Shown in pieces: positions 62,001 through 64,000 of a stretch of DNA of 64,000 nucleotides. The DNA lies in NCBI RefSeq assembly GCF_019355395.1, contig NZ_CP048829.1, forward strand, positions 2,707,001 to 2,771,000, read 5' to 3'. A model generated the notes under the pieces. The model did no database searches, was not told where the DNA came from, and saw only the letters and a program-made list of their open reading frames with translations. Position numbers and translations under genes: made by a program. Numbering within the stretch: the first letter of the stretch is position 1; each line of letters starts with the position of its first letter. Source of the DNA: Chordicoccus furentiruminis (lineage in GTDB: Bacteria > Bacillota > Clostridia > Lachnospirales > Lachnospiraceae).

Positions 62001-62152
62001 TCCTGCCGCTCGGCGGGACGCGGGTGCGCATTCGCCTTAACGGGACGGTGCGTGATCTTGACGCGGGCGATCCGCACTGCGGTCTTGATGAGCCGCTTCG
62101 GAAGCTGATCGTCACGGTTCTCACGGACAAGCCGTATCTTTTGAGAAAATAA
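59099..62152 (+). CDS. ygfK: YgfK: putative selenate reductase-like flavoprotein subunit
   Basis: A 1017-residue iron-sulfur flavoprotein. N-terminal half is dihydropyrimidine-dehydrogenase-like (EAPFGPAAGPNTQLAQNI, FELKTVQ, SLHGCPP-like TLHGCPPAEIE). Middle: FeS region CRTGCPIRQDIPAYL and CPHTCTDRCMR, then FAD/NAD sites VVGGGPAGLAAASFL and VVGGGNTAMDVAR. C-terminal [4Fe-4S] Cys in CLGCAGVCEVCTDVCPNR and CNECGNCAVFCPH. It is thought to link NAD(P)H or ferredoxin to the Mo hydroxylase. GAGGAGG precedes ATG 59099. Confidence 0.93.
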   Translation: MSDVMRPIPYPQLLDWVLTEYRNEGSIFGVSKIIRHTDGCALSLFGEKTEAPFGPAAGPNTQLAQNIVAAYAAGARFFELKTVQKMDGRELAACVPKPCIAAGDEGYNCEWSTELTVEQAYEEYVKAWFLCKVLAKELGLGDPDGFIFNMSAGYDLDGIRTPKIDAFIEGMKDASARPVFAECREATRKAVQEGRLERVDESFADCISPHISRSITESTLHGCPPAEIERIATYLLEEKGLHTFIKCNPTLLGYDFARTTLDRLGFDYVAFDDHHFREDLQWGDAVPMLQRLTELGRKLQLTFGVKLTNTFPVDVKAGELPSQEMYMSGRSLFPLTIELARRISEAFGGQMRISFSGGADAGNLAALTGAGIWPVTMATNLLKPGGYQRLSQMASLTQKLTAEQNGSAVFGGVDTAAVAALAEDALTNPRYRKPVKGTPDRKSEEPLPLMDCFIAPCRTGCPIRQDIPAYLHALEEGRNEDALKIILSRNPLPFTTGTICPHTCTDRCMRSHYEEGVHIRRMKLFAAETAFQTVKPSIRPKPARTGRRIAVVGGGPAGLAAASFLAREGFPVTVFEKREQAGGVPRWAIPAFRISSGAIDRDVELALSFGAEIRTGREVSSVAELKAEGFTDVIVSCGAWAPGRKVLPDGADLDALTFLVKAKEDPAGLQTGEDVVVVGGGNTAMDVARAAAHLPGVKHVRLVYRRTKRYMPADEEELQAAVADGVEFHELLSPVSLADGVLTLDVMKLGDPDASGRRAPVSSGVTVRMAASCVISAVGERVDASLLRDAGAELDARGLPVTDAWNRTTVPHLYAAGDGRRGPATVVKAIADAQRAAAAICAEADGVTEEEADRNLFGAFEEDNASLPAEEAKARKGRIEPDTTALPDRRCLGCAGVCEVCTDVCPNRANIAVRVPGLSEEQILHIDGMCNECGNCAVFCPHTGRPYRDKLTLYWTEEDFLNSENTGFLPLGGTRVRIRLNGTVRDLDAGDPHCGLDEPLRKLIVTVLTDKPYLLRK

Positions 62153-62157
62153 GGCAG

Positions 62158-62184
62158 CCGGATCCCGGCTTTGCCGGGATCCGG
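62158..62184. other. Perfect 12-base-pair hairpin between ygfK and the ferredoxin gene
   Basis: CCGGATCCCGGC (62158-62169), loop TTT, GCCGGGATCCGG (62173-62184). No T run follows, so it may be a processing or stability element in the operon transcript instead of a terminator. Confidence 0.75.
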
Positions 62185-62280
62185 AACGCCGGTATGTCCG
62201 GTGTCTGCATCTTGATGCGGCGGGGGCCCGGCTTCGAAGGCGGAGGCCGGCTGACGCACTGCGCGGAGGGAGAACAGCGG

Positions 62281-62775
62281 ATGGAGAGAAAGGGCAAAAT
62301 GAGGGCTGTCGTCGCGTGCGCGGGCGGCTGCGAACGGAAGAGTGACGGGACGCGCGCGTGCCGGTACGGCTGTCTGGCCTGCGGCGCCTGTGCCGCGGCC
62401 TGTCCCCGCGGCGCCATCCGCATTCTGCGGACAGGCCGGGGGGAGGCCGCACAGAGCGACCAGACACGCTGTATCGGCTGCGGACAATGCGTCAGTGCCT
62501 GTCCGCAGCATCTGATCCGGCTTGTGCCGGCGGAGAACCGGATTCAGGTGATCTGCTCGAACCGGGATCCCGGACGGGAGGCGCGGACGGAGTGCCCGAA
62601 CAGCTGCATCGGCTGCGGACGGTGCGAAAGGGTCTGTTCATCCGGTGCGATCCGGCTTGAGGGCGCGCTGGCCGTGATCCGGGAGGAGAAGTGCATTGCA
62701 TGCGGGATGTGCGCCGTGAGCTGTCCGCGAAGCGTGATCCATGACGCGGACGGTCTGCTTTCTGATCCCTGGTGA
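62281..62775 (+). CDS. Ferredoxin-type protein with four [4Fe-4S] motifs
   Basis: A 164-residue electron carrier. Cys motifs in order: CLACGACAAACPRGAI, CIGCGQCVSACPQHLI, CIGCGRCERVCSSGAI and CIACGMCAVSCPRSVI, with extra N-terminal Cys in VACAGGC and ACRYGC. The layout resembles the C-terminal part of RnfB. It likely carries electrons between YgfK and the Mo hydroxylase encoded next. ATG 62281 has GGAGGGAGAACAGCGG upstream; the frame from 62194 lacks a ribosome site. Confidence 0.88.
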   Translation: MERKGKMRAVVACAGGCERKSDGTRACRYGCLACGACAAACPRGAIRILRTGRGEAAQSDQTRCIGCGQCVSACPQHLIRLVPAENRIQVICSNRDPGREARTECPNSCIGCGRCERVCSSGAIRLEGALAVIREEKCIACGMCAVSCPRSVIHDADGLLSDPW

Positions 62776-62787
62776 GGAGGAGAACGG

Positions 62788-64000
62788 TTGGAAGAATACA
62801 CATTTACCGTGAACGGGGCGGTATGCCGTACGGCGGAGAAGACGTCCCTGCTGCGCTATCTCCGGGATGAGCTCCGGCTCTACTCCGTGAAAGACGGATG
62901 CAGCGAGGGTGCCTGCGGGACCTGTACGGTGATCGTCGACGGCGTCGCGGTCCGGGCCTGCGTGATGACGACGGAGAAGGCGGCCGGACACCGGATTCTG
63001 ACGGTGGAAGGGCTCTCCGTCCGTGAGAAGGAGGCCTTTGTCTGCGCTTTCGGCTCAAGCGGCTCTGTGCAGTGCGGCTTCTGCATTCCGGGGATGGTGA
63101 TGGCAGGAAAGGCGCTGCTCGACCGCTGCCCGGATCCGGCGGAGGAGGAAATCCGAACCGCGCTCCGCGGCAATCTGTGCCGCTGCACCGGGTACAAGAA
63201 GATCGTCGAGGGGATCCGGCGGGCCGCCGCGATCCTTCGCGGAGAGGCGCAGCCGGAGGACTTCGAGGCGGATGAGGACATCCGCGTCGGCAGGAGAACC
63301 TTCCGTGTGGATGTGAGGAGAAAGACGCTTGGCTATGGCAAGTACCCGGACGATATCGGACCCGAGTACTTTGTACCGGAGGGAAGCCGGCCGGAGTTTT
63401 TGAATCCGGACGTGAAAGGGGACGCGGGCATCCGCTCGTTTGTGACGGTCGGTTCCTCGATGCCGCCGATGGCCTACGCCTCCTGCGTCCGGTCCCGATA
63501 CCCCCGGGCGAGGATTCTGAAGATCGACGCCTCCCGGGCGCTTGCGCTTCCCGGCGTGCTCCGGGTGCTGACCGCGAAGGACGTACCCTGCAATAAGGTA
63601 GGTCATATTCAGCAGGACTGGGATGTGATGATCGCGGAAGGCGATGTCACAAGGTATGTGGGAGACGCACTTTGTCTGGTGGTCGCGGAGTCGCCCTATA
63701 TCCTCGCGAAGGCAAAGGCACTGGTGAAGGTGGAATATGAAGAACTGGAGCCGGTGCGGAATATCTTCGAGGCGAGGACGGAAGGCGCGCCCCGGATCCA
63801 CGAGGATACGCCCGGCAATCTCTGCCAGTCGCGTCATGTGGTGCGGGGCGACGCGAAGGGCGCGCTCGCCCGCTCGGCCCATGTGGTGACCCGGCACTTC
63901 GTCACGCCGTTTACGGAGCATGCGTTTCTGGAACCCGAGTGCGCGGTGGCCTATCCGTACCGGAACGGCGTCAAGGTGCTTACTACGGATCAGGGGGCTT
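62788..64000 (+). CDS. Molybdenum hydroxylase (Se-dependent xanthine dehydrogenase type), partial
   Basis: The frame starts at TTG 62788, after GAGGAGGAG, and is still open at the window end (404 codons seen). Residues 1-155 are the [2Fe-2S] domain: DGCSEGACGTCTV, then CGFCIPGM and NLCRCTGY. Residues 165 onward begin the Mo-binding large subunit: FVTVGSSMPPMAYAS, VLRVLTAKDVP, VGDALCLVVAES and TPFTEHAFLEPE. This single-chain fusion of FeS and Mo parts, next to ssnA and ygfK, is the form described for Se-dependent xanthine dehydrogenases of clostridia. The selenium is a cofactor ligand, not selenocysteine. Confidence 0.88.
   Translation, partial: MEEYTFTVNGAVCRTAEKTSLLRYLRDELRLYSVKDGCSEGACGTCTVIVDGVAVRACVMTTEKAAGHRILTVEGLSVREKEAFVCAFGSSGSVQCGFCIPGMVMAGKALLDRCPDPAEEEIRTALRGNLCRCTGYKKIVEGIRRAAAILRGEAQPEDFEADEDIRVGRRTFRVDVRRKTLGYGKYPDDIGPEYFVPEGSRPEFLNPDVKGDAGIRSFVTVGSSMPPMAYASCVRSRYPRARILKIDASRALALPGVLRVLTAKDVPCNKVGHIQQDWDVMIAEGDVTRYVGDALCLVVAESPYILAKAKALVKVEYEELEPVRNIFEARTEGAPRIHEDTPGNLCQSRHVVRGDAKGALARSAHVVTRHFVTPFTEHAFLEPECAVAYPYRNGVKVLTTDQGA

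Noticed and set aside
62788-64000. Selenoprotein with in-frame TGA in the Mo hydroxylase
   Set aside because: No in-frame TGA in the visible part; selenium in this enzyme group is a labile cofactor ligand.
1-64000. CRISPR arrays, IS elements, integrases, rRNA operons
   Set aside because: I looked for regularly spaced repeats, transposase motifs and rRNA-like sequence and saw none.

Overview
This is a G+C-rich stretch of a strictly anaerobic, spore-former-related Clostridia chromosome, most likely Lachnospiraceae or a close relative. That placement is inferred from gene content: hybrid-cluster protein, high-molecular-weight rubredoxin and flavodiiron protein for NO/O2 defence, clostridial-type fused PurL, a GerMN lipoprotein next to a histidine kinase, an ANTAR regulator next to glnA, an ECF transporter, and the ssnA-ygfK-Xdh selenium-dependent molybdenum hydroxylase cluster. 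No rRNA, IS element, prophage or CRISPR array is visible. One tRNA is present.

Layout. 1-1.7 kb is an A+T-richer accessory segment holding the 3' end of a Wadjet-type defence operon (end of a JetC-like gene, then jetD) and a repeat-rich tail. 1.77-7.3 kb carries a histidine kinase, a GerMN lipoprotein, ComEC and a metallophosphoesterase. The kinase's response regulator is missing from the window and its start codon appears to be ACG. 7.3-11.1 kb has hcp on the minus strand, divergent from a GntR(YtrA)-ABC transporter operon. 11.2-19.1 kb runs forward through hrb, pyrK-pyrD, a YitT membrane protein, a GH1 glycosidase, a PHP phosphoesterase, an unknown gene, an HD protein and argC. 19.2-24 kb has glmS facing an xpt-UDPGP-NYN/LOTUS operon. 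24.3-31.4 kb holds an HPr-like protein, a PDDEXK-DinG helicase and purL. 31.6-34.6 kb has tRNA-Met and rpsT divergently transcribed, then holA and a YdcF protein. 34.7-37.8 kb is a copper operon (csoR-copA). 37.9-40.7 kb has an SH3-repeat exported protein and three tightly packed genes (GNAT, GIY-YIG, Nudix-Maf fusion). 40.8-47.5 kb is mainly minus strand: flavodoxin, PF06541 membrane protein, GT2, ANTAR regulator, glnA and pyrG. 47.8-56.9 kb is forward: asnB, ECF S component, fprA, mgtE, AEC permease, YhhN and a methyltransferase-like protein. 57 kb to the end is a YheO-type regulator divergent from ssnA-ygfK-ferredoxin-xanthine dehydrogenase; the last gene runs off the window.

Themes. Nitrogen and nucleotide metabolism recur (pyrKD, purL, pyrG, xpt, glnA, asnB, purine-type Mo hydroxylase). 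glnA and asnB each have an intrinsic terminator in the leader, and an ANTAR antiterminator gene lies directly downstream of glnA. Nitrosative and oxidative defence is spread over hcp, hrb and fprA; hcp has a CRP/FNR-like palindrome centred about -41.5 from a predicted start. The most notable points are the ACG-start kinase beside the defence island, an internal Shine-Dalgarno and ATG inside copA that could yield a free CopZ-like domain, an HPr-like protein without the phosphorylatable His, a Nudix-Maf fusion, and the two leader terminators. All assignments come from reading sequence and family knowledge; no database search was run.
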